A DNA stretch of 64,000 nt from Taibaiella sp. (GTDB taxonomy: Bacteria; Bacteroidota; Bacteroidia; Chitinophagales; Chitinophagaceae): NCBI GenBank assembly GCA_019739295.1, contig JAHHDV010000022.1, forward strand, positions 7,223 to 71,222. The letters run 5' to 3'. Position 1 is the first letter of the stretch. Each line of letters starts with the position of its first letter. The notes below the pieces were generated by a model. The model ran no database searches. It was given only the letters and a program-made list of their open reading frames with translations, and had not been told where the DNA came from. Made by a program: the position numbers and the translations under genes. Below are positions 11,550-20,893 of the stretch, piece by piece.

Positions 11550-12026
11550 TTATAATAACGAGGCAGGATCATTTTCATTTTCTTCATAACCATGATCTAT
11601 GGATGTAGGATGGGCATCTGCTGCCCGTGTAGCCAGTTCGTCACATCTGTTATTGAAGGGATTGTCAGCATGTCCTTTTACCCAGATCATTTTGATATTA
11701 TTTTTAGGGTAGAGCTGGAGAAATCTTCGCCATAGATCTTCATTTTTTTTCTTTTTGAACCCGGTCCTGAGCCAGGACCATACCCATCTCTGGTTGATGG
11801 CATCTACCACGTACCTGGAGTCGGAGTAGATCTCTACATCCAAGTGATCTCGTTTAAGATGTTCTAAAGCTACAATGACAGCCATGAGCTCCATCCTGTT
11901 ATTGGTAGTCTTCCTGAAGCCTTCAGCTACTTCTTTTCTTTTATTTCCATATATCATCACGATACCATAGCCACCCGGCCCCGGGTTGCCGCGTGATGCA
12001 CCATCTGTATAAATGAGGACTTTCAT
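11550..12026 (-). CDS. rnhA: Ribonuclease HI (right copy)
   Basis: Mirror of 4715-5191, 158 residues, complete with all RNase HI catalytic segments. This is probably the genuine chromosomal copy. Confidence 0.95.
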   Translation of the reverse strand: MKVLIYTDGASRGNPGPGGYGIVMIYGNKRKEVAEGFRKTTNNRMELMAVIVALEHLKRDHLDVEIYSDSRYVVDAINQRWVWSWLRTGFKKKKNEDLWRRFLQLYPKNNIKMIWVKGHADNPFNNRCDELATRAADAHPTSIDHGYEENENDPASLL

Positions 12027-12037
12027 GTTGTTTTTCT

Positions 12038-13075
12038 CTAATGCTTTATTTCTTCCGTTTCTTCTATATTCAATACCTGAGCAGCCCGATACATATCCTC
12101 AATGATAGAGATTACCTTCATGCCCTCCTCAGCACTGGTCATTATTTTTTCATTCTTTTCCAAAACGTCAATTACATTTTGAATTACCTTATCGTGGTTG
12201 CTCATTGAGCCCTGGTAGGTGCCATAGTCATTCTCTTTGGCCTGGATATTCATGCGTGGGAGCTCGGTATTCTTGATCTGGCTGTATTCAATGGTATTGA
12301 GGTATTGTCCTCCTATTTTGAGCACCCCTTCGCTTCCCATCAGCGTAATGGAGCCTTCCATATTTTTCTGGTACGCATTAGTGGTAAAGTTGAAATTGAC
12401 AATAGCACCCTGTTTGTTCCGTAAGATAAAGCTGCCGGTGTCTTCTATATCAGTATTGTGCCGGTGCAGGAAATTGGAAATGCTGCCAGATGTAGCTGTC
12501 ACCTCTCCTATAAGATAGTACAGGATATCAATAAAATGACTGAACTGGGTGAATAAGCAGCCTCCATCCTGCAAACGCTTTCCTCTCCAGCTTCCGGACT
12601 GGTAGTAGTGCTCATTGCGGTTCCAGAAGCAGTTGACCTGTACCATATACACCTTACCCAGGACTTGTTCATTCATCAGCCTTTTTGCTATCTGGATAGG
12701 GGGATTATACCTGTTCTGTTTTACAGCAAATATCTTTTTGTGATACATTTGCGAGGCTGCGATCATTTCTTCACATTCTTTCACGGACAATGCCATGGGT
12801 TTTTCAACCAAGGCATGGCTCCCTGCTGCAAGGGCCGCAACGGCATGAGGCAAATGAAGATAATTGGGAGTACAGATATTAATGACATCTGCTCTTACCT
12901 GTTCGAAAAAAGATTGCGGGTCCTGGTAATAAGGTACATTCCATTCCCGGGCTAAAAGGGCTTTGTCAGGATTGATGTCGCAGACAGCTGTTAAACGGGC
13001 ATTGGGATTCTCAATAATGTGCCGGGCATGCCGGCTCCCTATATTACCGGTACCAATGATGGCAAATGATATCAT
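12038..13075 (-). CDS. Gfo/Idh/MocA-family oxidoreductase (right copy)
   Basis: Mirror of 3666-4703. Its start overlaps the end of recQ by four bases on the minus strand, as in the left arm. Confidence 0.85.
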   Translation of the reverse strand: MISFAIIGTGNIGSRHARHIIENPNARLTAVCDINPDKALLAREWNVPYYQDPQSFFEQVRADVINICTPNYLHLPHAVAALAAGSHALVEKPMALSVKECEEMIAASQMYHKKIFAVKQNRYNPPIQIAKRLMNEQVLGKVYMVQVNCFWNRNEHYYQSGSWRGKRLQDGGCLFTQFSHFIDILYYLIGEVTATSGSISNFLHRHNTDIEDTGSFILRNKQGAIVNFNFTTNAYQKNMEGSITLMGSEGVLKIGGQYLNTIEYSQIKNTELPRMNIQAKENDYGTYQGSMSNHDKVIQNVIDVLEKNEKIMTSAEEGMKVISIIEDMYRAAQVLNIEETEEIKH

Positions 13076-15000
13076 GTGGCAAAGATAATATTCGTACCTT
13101 GGATTTGAACCAACCCTTCTTCACTCATTTTCTGTAATTGACGGCTTATCTGCTTTTTTTCGAACTGGGGCAACTGGTTCCATAACTCCATCAGGGAAAC
13201 GGAAGATTGCTTTTGCTTCATTTTCATCAGTTGATTATAGATCTCTATGCTGTCTGTCGGGCCTACAGACGAACCGATGCAGACGTCACACTGATGACAA
13301 GGTTCCAGGTTGTTTTCGCCAAAATACCTGCCCAGCTGTATGCTCCTGCAGGTTTGATCATTTTGTATGTAAGCGATCATGGCTTTCACTTTGTCTTTAT
13401 GTCTTTCCTTTAAGAACTGCAAATGCTGCCGATCTATATGAAATAAACCGGCCGGTACCCTGTTCTCCAGAAAGTACAGGGAGCTGCCGCTTTGCGCGGG
13501 CTTATAGGAGATGACCCCTTGCCGGTCCAGCCATTGCAACAGGTGGACAATCTCTTCATAAGTAGTATGAACAAAGGATGCAATATCAGCAATATGGATC
13601 CTGGTCTCGAAATGCATGATGCCGCCATACATTCTCAATAACTGTATCGCGAATTCAAATTGCTGCGGATGGTAATCTTTCAAAGCTTCAAGATCCTGGC
13701 GCTGAACCAGAAACCGGGCGCTATGGTGCATATGGTCATCATGTTGCCAGCTCCAGTAGCCGTTTTGTTCGATGATCTTGATAGCGTGCAGGAGAGGGAG
13801 TAAGGGAATTCCAAAATTCCTGGCAACCTGTACCGGATCCGGGAAATACAGGGTTTCGATTCCTGTACCCACCCCTATCTTCAGGGAATTGCAAATGGCT
13901 TCATAGCTCTCCCGGATCAAATCAAAAGCAGGGAACCTGCGCTCGGTATCAGACTCCAGCTGTTCGAGATCACGCGGATTGTAGAATAAATGCGCTGCGG
14001 CAGGTTGCCCGTCTCTTCCTGCCCTGCCTGCCTCCTGGTAGTAAGATTCTAAAGAATAAGGAGGGGCGAAATGGATGACTTTCCTCACATTGGGCTTATC
14101 GATACCCATGCCAAAAGCATTGGTTGCAGCCATGATCAGCTTATCTGAATGGGTCCATTTTTTCTGAATTTCTTTTTTCCAATGATGGGGCAGACCTGCG
14201 TGAAATGCCACTGCTTCTTTTTGATGCTGGTTGAAGAACGCCGCGATTTCTTCAGTTTTTATCCTTGTAGGACAATAGATGATCTCTGATTCCTGCCGGG
14301 TAACCGACAGGATATCGGAGAATTTGTGTTCGGAGGTAGACACAGAATAAGAAATATTAGCTCTGTAAATACTCTGCCGGAAAATGGAAGGATCCGCAAA
14401 TGCCAATTGCCTGCAAATATCTTCCCTGACCCTGGCAGTGGCCGAAGCTGTTAACGCGATCTTACTTCTGAATGAAAGAAGATCATACAGCATATGGATA
14501 TTTCTATACAAAGGCCTGAAATCATGTCCCCATTCGGAGATGCAATGTGCTTCATCTATGACGAGAACAGACCATTCAATTTGCGTGGCGATCTGAAGAA
14601 ATTCTTCTGAGACCAGGCGTTCAGGAGATACATATAATAATTTAATATTGTCATGGAGTAACGCATCATAAATCTCCTGCACTTCTGACCGGGTCATACC
14701 GGAATGGATAGCGGCAGCACGAATATTTCTCCCGACCAGGGATTGTACCTGGTCATTCATCAGGGCAATGAGGGGGCTGATCACTAATGCAGTACCCGGG
14801 AGAATGACGGACGGTAATTGGTAACACAGGGATTTCCCCCCGCCCGTTGGCAGTATGGTCAGTACATCCTTACCCTCAAGTACAGCATCGATGACCTGTT
14901 CCTGTGGTGATCTGAATGTGTCAAAACCCCAATATTCCTTTAATATATTATGTTTATTTAGTGTATGCAAGCTATGACCATTATAGTGGCAATTTCTCAC
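13072..15000 (-). CDS. recQ: ATP-dependent DNA helicase RecQ (right copy)
   Basis: Mirror of 1741-3669, 642 residues. It heads the four-gene minus-strand operon and is divergent from the PNGase F-like gene across an AT-rich 241-bp gap. Confidence 0.93.
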   Translation of the reverse strand: MRNCHYNGHSLHTLNKHNILKEYWGFDTFRSPQEQVIDAVLEGKDVLTILPTGGGKSLCYQLPSVILPGTALVISPLIALMNDQVQSLVGRNIRAAAIHSGMTRSEVQEIYDALLHDNIKLLYVSPERLVSEEFLQIATQIEWSVLVIDEAHCISEWGHDFRPLYRNIHMLYDLLSFRSKIALTASATARVREDICRQLAFADPSIFRQSIYRANISYSVSTSEHKFSDILSVTRQESEIIYCPTRIKTEEIAAFFNQHQKEAVAFHAGLPHHWKKEIQKKWTHSDKLIMAATNAFGMGIDKPNVRKVIHFAPPYSLESYYQEAGRAGRDGQPAAAHLFYNPRDLEQLESDTERRFPAFDLIRESYEAICNSLKIGVGTGIETLYFPDPVQVARNFGIPLLPLLHAIKIIEQNGYWSWQHDDHMHHSARFLVQRQDLEALKDYHPQQFEFAIQLLRMYGGIMHFETRIHIADIASFVHTTYEEIVHLLQWLDRQGVISYKPAQSGSSLYFLENRVPAGLFHIDRQHLQFLKERHKDKVKAMIAYIQNDQTCRSIQLGRYFGENNLEPCHQCDVCIGSSVGPTDSIEIYNQLMKMKQKQSSVSLMELWNQLPQFEKKQISRQLQKMSEEGLVQIQGTNIIFAT

Positions 15001-15241
15001 TATTTTTTGAATTCTGATGATGCCTGAAATTTTTTTATTGGAATTATGATGATAGGAGAATGTTTAAAAAATATAATTATTGGTAATCCTTTCAATTTCA
15101 ACCATAAAGAAAATCAAATGATATTTTTATTTTAAATGTATTATTGAATTGTTGTTCTGTATTGGCTTTGCCGGGATTTATTTTAATTTATTTGCTTACT
15201 TTTATAAAATATTTATCATTTAACCAACATAAGATATAGAT
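15001..15241. promoter_or_regulatory. AT-rich divergent intergenic region
   Basis: This 241-bp gap (mirrored at 1500-1740) separates the divergently transcribed recQ operon and the PNGase F-like gene, so it should hold promoters in both directions. It is very AT-rich with several T and A tracts. I could not assign a convincing TAnnTTTG box to either start. Confidence 0.45.
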
Positions 15242-17242
15242 ATGAAACTGAAGTTTATAAAAATGCTTTCCGGAATGCTTCCGCTTATCCTGTTAGGATC
15301 GGTATCGGCAGCATCTGCGGATCCCGGGGATACCACTACTGTCGTTTCTCACCATACACAGGTCATGGATTGGTATGAGGCCTATGACAGCATGACTACC
15401 TTCCCTGACGGCAGTATATCGTATCGCCGCATCCTGATGGAATTTGAATTGGGTAAGTATCACTGTGAGGGATATGATCCGACTATGCCCGGTGAAGGAT
15501 CCGGAGGTACAGGCTGGTGTGCGGACTGGGATTATGATGTCCATGTGATTGCAATGACGGCATCAGGTGATACCATTGAATTGGGAGAATTCATAACGCC
15601 GTATGCGAACTCCACTTTTCCTGCCACATACGGATGGGACTGGAAGCATCCTTATTTATTTGATGTGACGGATTATTATCCGATCCTGAAAGATGATGTC
15701 ACCATAAGGATCTTTTATGCTGGGTATTCCGGAGGATTTACCGGGACTGTTAAGTTTCATTTTATAGAAGGGGACAGATCCAAGGATGTGGTCGGCATTA
15801 CCCGGTTATACCACGGTAGTTTCCCTTACGGCTTAGCCAGTAATCCTATTGAAGAAAATGTAGATGAAGTGAGCCTTTCATTCCCTGCGGATGCAGATCA
15901 CGGTATATTCCGGACCATCATCAGCGGACATGGAGGAATACCTGAATCTAACTGTTCTGAATTTTGTAAGAAATGGATGAAATATTTTGTAAATGGGGAT
16001 GAGGTTTTCAACAGGTATATCTGGAGAGATGATTGTGGCAGCAACTGGCTGGCTCCCCAGAGTGGCACCTGGATCTATGACAGGGCCAATTGGTGCCCCG
16101 GGAATGTTATTGAACCTTGGATTGTACCCATACCCGGTTCAGTAACTGCCGGCTCTACATTTAATGCGGACATTAACTTCCAGCCGTTTACGACCACTTA
16201 CGAAGGGGCTTCTTACAAGATGAGTACATATGCGATTTTCTACGGACCACATCACCATACATTAGATGCCGGAATAGAGGATATCAAGATACCCAGTTCT
16301 TTTATAGAGAACAGGTTGAGCAATCCCGCATGTGGCGAAGCTAAATTTGTAGTGAAAAATTATGGCAGTGAGACGATTACTTCCCTTAAAGTAGGATATC
16401 AAATCGGTAGCGGAACGATGGAAGAACATACATTCACTACAGAGATCGAACCTGATCAAACAGCTGAGTTGCATATTGAGAACTTTGATGCATTGTCTTC
16501 TGTGTCGGGGGAAGCTGTATTTAAAGTACAGGTTCTTGAAGTGAACGGAATATCAGACGAAGAACCGCTTAATGATGAGCTGACTTCTGCATTTGTCGGA
16601 GTACCCGTTCATACTGCTGATTATTATTATGTCGAATTAAAGACGAGCGGGATTACTGGTGCTGGTAATTCTGTAAAGTGGGAAATTATTGATGTAAATA
16701 CTGGTGATGTGTTATATTCCAGAAATACAACCGCGGACAGTATGGTATATAAAGATACCTTCAGGCTGTATAATGGGTGCTACCAGTTAAAAGTATCGAC
16801 ACTGGCCGGATATGGACTTTCTTTCTTCTCATCAATACCACACCCCGGATATGTAAGGTTATATAATGCGCAAACTGCTGATAGAATCTCTATTCCGAAT
16901 AATGATCTGGGTGGTGCTTATTATGAAGGTAATTTTGGAAATGGATATAATTATTATTTTACTATTAATTCCCCTAATTCCGTGCAGGAGATGAAGGAAG
17001 AATTCTTCGTGGTCTTATATCCGAATCCAGCAACAGATCAATTGAATATTGATATCAATGCAGCTACTTTAAAGAATGCGAAAGTGACCATGATCAATAC
17101 ATTAGGCCAAACAGTAATGGAGCAGAACATTACAGAAAAGAAAACAAGTATTTCCACTGCTCATCTGAGTGCAGGAATGTACAGTGTATTGATTGAGAAT
17201 AACGGTGCTGCCAAAGTCGAAAAAGTTTCGATTATTAAATAA
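15242..17242 (+). CDS. PNGase F-like secreted protein with type IX secretion sorting domain
   Basis: A 666-residue exported protein. Residues 1 to about 26 are a signal peptide. The next 300 residues resemble peptide-N-glycosidase F, the amidase that removes N-glycans from glycoproteins: DWDYDVHV followed by IELGEFITPY and FDVTDYYPIL match the N-terminal jelly roll, and SGHGGIPESNCSEFC with QSGTWIYDRANWCPG match the second. In PNGase F a glutamate follows in the IYTETW segment; the equivalent here reads IFYAGY, so an active-site residue may be replaced (from memory of the family, not aligned). The last 80 residues (YPNPATDQLNI ... LSAGMYSVLIENN ... KVSIIK) are a type A T9SS sorting domain. 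Its start lies at 15242 just after an AT-rich leader. Likely role: extracellular glycoprotein binding or deglycosylation. Confidence 0.8.
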   Translation: MKLKFIKMLSGMLPLILLGSVSAASADPGDTTTVVSHHTQVMDWYEAYDSMTTFPDGSISYRRILMEFELGKYHCEGYDPTMPGEGSGGTGWCADWDYDVHVIAMTASGDTIELGEFITPYANSTFPATYGWDWKHPYLFDVTDYYPILKDDVTIRIFYAGYSGGFTGTVKFHFIEGDRSKDVVGITRLYHGSFPYGLASNPIEENVDEVSLSFPADADHGIFRTIISGHGGIPESNCSEFCKKWMKYFVNGDEVFNRYIWRDDCGSNWLAPQSGTWIYDRANWCPGNVIEPWIVPIPGSVTAGSTFNADINFQPFTTTYEGASYKMSTYAIFYGPHHHTLDAGIEDIKIPSSFIENRLSNPACGEAKFVVKNYGSETITSLKVGYQIGSGTMEEHTFTTEIEPDQTAELHIENFDALSSVSGEAVFKVQVLEVNGISDEEPLNDELTSAFVGVPVHTADYYYVELKTSGITGAGNSVKWEIIDVNTGDVLYSRNTTADSMVYKDTFRLYNGCYQLKVSTLAGYGLSFFSSIPHPGYVRLYNAQTADRISIPNNDLGGAYYEGNFGNGYNYYFTINSPNSVQEMKEEFFVVLYPNPATDQLNIDINAATLKNAKVTMINTLGQTVMEQNITEKKTSISTAHLSAGMYSVLIENNGAAKVEKVSIIK

Positions 17243-17270
17243 TTTGTCTGATTAACCGAGTCATACACGA

Positions 17271-17303
17271 AAGGCGATAAATCATTTGGTTTATCGCTTC
17301 TTT
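17271..17303 (+). terminator. Intrinsic terminator after PNGase F-like gene
   Basis: Stem GCGATAAA (17274-17281) pairs with TTTATCGC (17290-17297) around an 8-nt loop, followed by TTCTTTG. It lies 30 bases past the stop of the PNGase F-like gene. Confidence 0.65.
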
Positions 17304-17469
17304 GTATATCACATATCGGTAAATTCAGGAATGAGGTTCTAAAATGTTTTCATTCATTTCATGAAAGTTACCATTATCCTTTAGGCCTTGAAAAGGATTC
17401 GGCAGAGGTATCAAGGATCAGGTTTTTATTGTAGCCTTGAAGATGATGAATTAGCTTATGGAGGAGTCA

Positions 17470-18381
17470 TCAGCCCAACTGTAATATCCAGTACCAGAAA
17501 GCCAGGGTCATGAATGAAACCGGGATACCGATGCCGACCATCATCGAGCTTAATCTCGGTTTCAGTCCATGGGCAGAGGATACGATCGATGCCGTGATCA
17601 TGGGTGCCATTGCCGCTTCCATCACGCAGACTTCAAAGACCAGTCCGGATTGATGAAATACAAACCTGTATAAACCGTAGATTAAGGCCGGCCAGATCAG
17701 GAGCTGGTATCCCAAGCCGAGAAACAGGAATTTCCAGTGTTTGCTTTTGCGCTCTATTTTCAGCTGATAGCCTACGGAAACCAATGCCAGCGGAGTAATG
17801 GTCAAAGCCAGTTTTTCAAATACGGAGTCCAGCAATTGCGGAAACGAATTCCGGGTCACAGCGAATATCATACCTATACAGAAAGCTATAAATGGCGGAA
17901 ATTTTAAAATACGGCTGAGCATTTCTTTAAGATGAGTGGTTCCCCTTGAATAGCTCGTGGCGAACAAAATACCTAAGGTTGAAAGGACCATAAATGTACC
18001 GGGCAGGTCCACCAGGACCAGAGTCTTCATGCCTTCCTGTCCAAATAGTGCTTCTATGACCGGGATCCCTACAAATGATGTATTGCCTAGACCCCCGGTC
18101 AGGATCAGGCAACCGGTTAAGCTTTTTGACCAGTGGAAGATTTTACCTAAACTGATGAACAAGACAGCGGACAGCAGGAACCCGATCCAAGCGACTCCAA
18201 GCGGGTAGAGCAGGCCGGATGAAATCTCGATCTTAGGTAAGTAATAAAGTGCCATAGCCGGGAGGGCAATGTAAATCACATATTGATTCAGCACCAATGG
18301 CGTTTCCTTTGGTGTGATTTTGAGTTTCCGGAACAGGATACCTAGGAATAAGCAGAGAAATAATAGAAGTATATTTGCCAC
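17470..18381 (-). CDS. AEC-family (auxin efflux carrier-like) permease
   Basis: A 303-residue, very hydrophobic inner-membrane protein with about ten predicted helices. The start MANILLLFLCLFLGILFRKL, the segment ALPAMALYYLP, and the glycine-rich GGLGNTSFVGIPVI in the fourth-fifth helices are typical of AEC transporters, which in bacteria move small organic acids such as malate or malonate. The substrate is unknown. ATG at 18381 is the natural start. The gene converges with the PNGase F-like gene and lies behind the APC permease on the same strand. Confidence 0.8.
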   Translation of the reverse strand: MANILLLFLCLFLGILFRKLKITPKETPLVLNQYVIYIALPAMALYYLPKIEISSGLLYPLGVAWIGFLLSAVLFISLGKIFHWSKSLTGCLILTGGLGNTSFVGIPVIEALFGQEGMKTLVLVDLPGTFMVLSTLGILFATSYSRGTTHLKEMLSRILKFPPFIAFCIGMIFAVTRNSFPQLLDSVFEKLALTITPLALVSVGYQLKIERKSKHWKFLFLGLGYQLLIWPALIYGLYRFVFHQSGLVFEVCVMEAAMAPMITASIVSSAHGLKPRLSSMMVGIGIPVSFMTLAFWYWILQLG

Positions 18382-18519
18382 GGTGCAAATGTAACAGGAA
18401 GGGATTACAATTTTGATTTATTTATTGTGGCTTGCCCGTTTTGATTTCGCTTATGCTTCTGATGAATCTGCTCTTTTGCCCTGGATCAAATCCTGATCAG
18501 GGTCCGCTGTGTTATGGAA

Positions 18520-18551
18520 CAGGTACTGCATTCCCGATGCTGCAGTACCTG
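18520..18551 (-). terminator. Strong stem-loop between the two permease genes
   Basis: CAGGTACTGCA (18520-18530) and TGCAGTACCTG (18541-18551) form a perfect 11-bp stem with a 10-nt loop, just 10 bases downstream of the stop of the APC permease on the minus strand. The T tract is weak, so it may act as a terminator or as an mRNA 3'-end stabiliser. Confidence 0.5.
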
Positions 18552-18560
18552 TGGATCATT

Positions 18561-20210
18561 TTATTTTTTGAATAACTTACTCAGGAATAATATCAAATGT
18601 ATCACGGAGAATACCAGGGAGAAATAGTACAATGCGGTATCCGGAGTCTCTGCTGTAACATGGTGCAGCACTGCCACCCCTATAAGGCTAAGAGACAGGA
18701 TGATCCCTGTTATTCCTACAGTCTTATTGGCCTTTCTTGGCGTATCGGGAAGCAGGGAGGTTAATTCACTGTGCTTAATACTGTAAAACAAGTATACATC
18801 CAGGCCGATAATCATCCATAAGATAAGCCTGATCCAGGTATCTAACGGCAGGAATGCCATCATGAACAGGCAGGTCGCAATACCCAGTATCGGAATCAAG
18901 GGGACGAGCGGGGTCCTGAAGGCGCGTGGTGCATCCGGCATCTTATACCTCATGACCATTACTCCCACGCAAACTAAGATAAAGGCAAACAAAGTACCGA
19001 TACTTGTCATTTCTCCCACTACTCTCCCGGGAACAAATGCTGCAAATAAGCTCACAAACAGCAAAAAGAACAGATTGGATTTGTACGGGGTTTTGAACTT
19101 AGGATGCACTTTGGAGAAAGACCTGGGGATGAGCCCGTCACGGCTCATCGTGAAAAATACACGGCTTTGACCCATCAGCAGAACCAGGATCACAGAAGCA
19201 TAGCCCAAAAGAATAGCAATGATGATCGTAGTATTCAACCATGGGTAGGCGGGTGTAACGATCCCTCCTGCTCCTATTTCTCCCATATTCTTAATCGCTA
19301 TGGCTACAGGGGCCAGGTGGCTGGAGGCATCACCCTCGCCAAATGCCGTATATTTGACCACACCGGTCATTACATATGCAAACAGGATGTATAATACGGT
19401 GCAGATCAGTAAAGAGCCTAAGATCCCGATAGGCATTGATTTTTTTGGGTTCTTGGTCTCCTGCGCTGCCGTACTTACGGCATCAAACCCTATATAGGCA
19501 AAGAATACTACTGCAGCTGCCCTGATGATACCGGAGAATCCGAATTCTCCGAAGTTGCCTTTGTTGTCCGGGACGAATGGCTGGAGATTCTCCGGCCTTA
19601 TGTATTTAAACCCGACGATAATAAAGATCAGGACGATGGTAACCTTTAGAATAACGATAATCGCATTGACAAAGGCTGATTCACTTGTTCCTTTGATCAG
19701 GATTAAGGATATGATAGAAACTATAAAAACTGCAGGCAGGTTCAGGATACCGCCGTCAAAAGGTGTGGTCATTAATGATACGGGAAGGCTCAGATTATAG
19801 CTCTTTAACAATTCACCAAGGTAGCCGGACCAGCTGGAAGCAACTGTAGCCGCCCCTACAGCATATTCTAAGACCAGATCCCATCCGATAATCCATGCAA
19901 CGAATTCACCCATGGTAGCATAGGAGTAGGTGTATGCACTGCCGGCTACGGGGATCATAGATGCAAACTCGGCATAGCATAATCCCGCAAAAGCACAACC
20001 CAGTGCTGCAATGATGAATGAAATGATAATAGCGGGACCTGCATAGTTGGCTGCCGCCATTCCGGTAATGGAAAATAATCCTGCTCCTATAATTGCACCT
20101 ATGCCCAGCGCCACTAAAGCACCGGAACTTAAGGTCCGCTTAAGACCTTTTTCAGAATCATCTGCATCAGCAAGAATTTTCCCAATGGGTTTTCGTACAA
20201 ATAAGCTCAT
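18561..20210 (-). CDS. APC-family amino acid permease (cationic amino acid transporter type)
   Basis: An inner-membrane amino acid transporter with about 12-14 helices. The first helix region VALGIGAIIGAGLFSITG is the APC signature, and AGLCYAEFASMIPVAGSAY in helices 2-3 is also diagnostic. The frame is open from an upstream codon at 20282, but MSLFVRKPIGKIL at 20210 is the better start because it matches the usual N-terminus of the family (RKPIxxxL...KRTLSS); it gives 549 residues. The substrate is not evident. Confidence 0.87.
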   Translation of the reverse strand: MSLFVRKPIGKILADADDSEKGLKRTLSSGALVALGIGAIIGAGLFSITGMAAANYAGPAIIISFIIAALGCAFAGLCYAEFASMIPVAGSAYTYSYATMGEFVAWIIGWDLVLEYAVGAATVASSWSGYLGELLKSYNLSLPVSLMTTPFDGGILNLPAVFIVSIISLILIKGTSESAFVNAIIVILKVTIVLIFIIVGFKYIRPENLQPFVPDNKGNFGEFGFSGIIRAAAVVFFAYIGFDAVSTAAQETKNPKKSMPIGILGSLLICTVLYILFAYVMTGVVKYTAFGEGDASSHLAPVAIAIKNMGEIGAGGIVTPAYPWLNTTIIIAILLGYASVILVLLMGQSRVFFTMSRDGLIPRSFSKVHPKFKTPYKSNLFFLLFVSLFAAFVPGRVVGEMTSIGTLFAFILVCVGVMVMRYKMPDAPRAFRTPLVPLIPILGIATCLFMMAFLPLDTWIRLILWMIIGLDVYLFYSIKHSELTSLLPDTPRKANKTVGITGIILSLSLIGVAVLHHVTAETPDTALYYFSLVFSVIHLILFLSKLFKK

Positions 20211-20492
20211 TGAATTTGTTTTTGAACCCTGAAAAGTAGTTAAAATTGTGATAGATTCAAAATTAATATGAAGTTTCCCCAAGAGCCTGGTTGATCATGC
20301 GTTCATATCTTTCTCCTCCTGTACTTCCGGCTCAATTCCTGTTGGTCCTATTTTTATTATTCTATGTCCATGGCAGGTGAAAAAGAAATAGCCGTAAAGA
20401 TAATTGTGTTGAAATTAACTTTTTTATGTATTTGTATTTAAATAGATGCCTGCATCTTTGTACCACATTCTTAATCATTAAAACACTGAGTC

Positions 20493-20768
20493 ATGAGATG
20501 TAATTCAAACAAGAAAAATGATAAGCTATTAATAGGGATTGCTACAGGTGTACTGGCAGGAGCTGTTATCGGTGCAGTAGTGTCTTTACTGACAGCGCCC
20601 CAATCCGGTAAAGAAAGCAGGGCCTTCATTAATAAGAAAGCAAAGAAATATGCACATGACCTCAAAGGAGGCTATGAATCTGCCAAAGAATCAGTTGTAG
20701 AAGGGATGAAAAAAGGAAAATCTTCCCTGAAGAAGGTATTCAACAAAGCTGATGACCAAATGAATTAA
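20493..20768 (+). CDS. YtxH-domain small membrane protein
   Basis: A 91-residue protein with one N-terminal transmembrane helix (LLIGIATGVLAGAVIGAVV) followed by LLTAPQSGKESR and a lysine-rich amphipathic tail (MKKGKSSLKKVFNKADDQ). This is the YtxH/gas-vesicle-like stress protein arrangement; its biochemical role is unknown. A hairpin terminator follows, so it is probably transcribed alone. Confidence 0.8.
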   Translation: MRCNSNKKNDKLLIGIATGVLAGAVIGAVVSLLTAPQSGKESRAFINKKAKKYAHDLKGGYESAKESVVEGMKKGKSSLKKVFNKADDQMN

Positions 20769-20784
20769 TCAATGACCATTCATA

Positions 20785-20828
20785 AAAGAAAGAGGCTATA
20801 ATCTATCAGGTTGCAGCCTCTTTTCTTT
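20785..20828. terminator. Intrinsic terminator after YtxH gene
   Basis: AGAGGCT (20791-20797) pairs with AGCCTCT (20815-20821), flanked by A-rich and T-rich tracts on either side. It could serve both the YtxH gene and rnz, which converge here. Confidence 0.65.
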
Positions 20829-20893
20829 ATATTAAAAATCGTAACGGAGCTTATATATTCCGGTCAGCCTGCCATCGCCGAGCCGCTAACTAA

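Larger units (their letters stand above)
8375..16740. repeat. Right arm of 8.37-kb perfect inverted repeat
   Basis: Reverse complement of 1-8366. The sequence continues past 16740 without interruption into the last 500 bases of the PNGase F-like gene and then unique DNA, so this arm is the one anchored to the rest of the window. Confidence 0.97.

Noticed and set aside
1..16740. Hairpin telomere of a linear chromosome
   Set aside because: Would also give a palindrome, but I know of no linear chromosome with hairpin ends in Bacteroidota and no resolvase gene is visible; kept only as a remote alternative.
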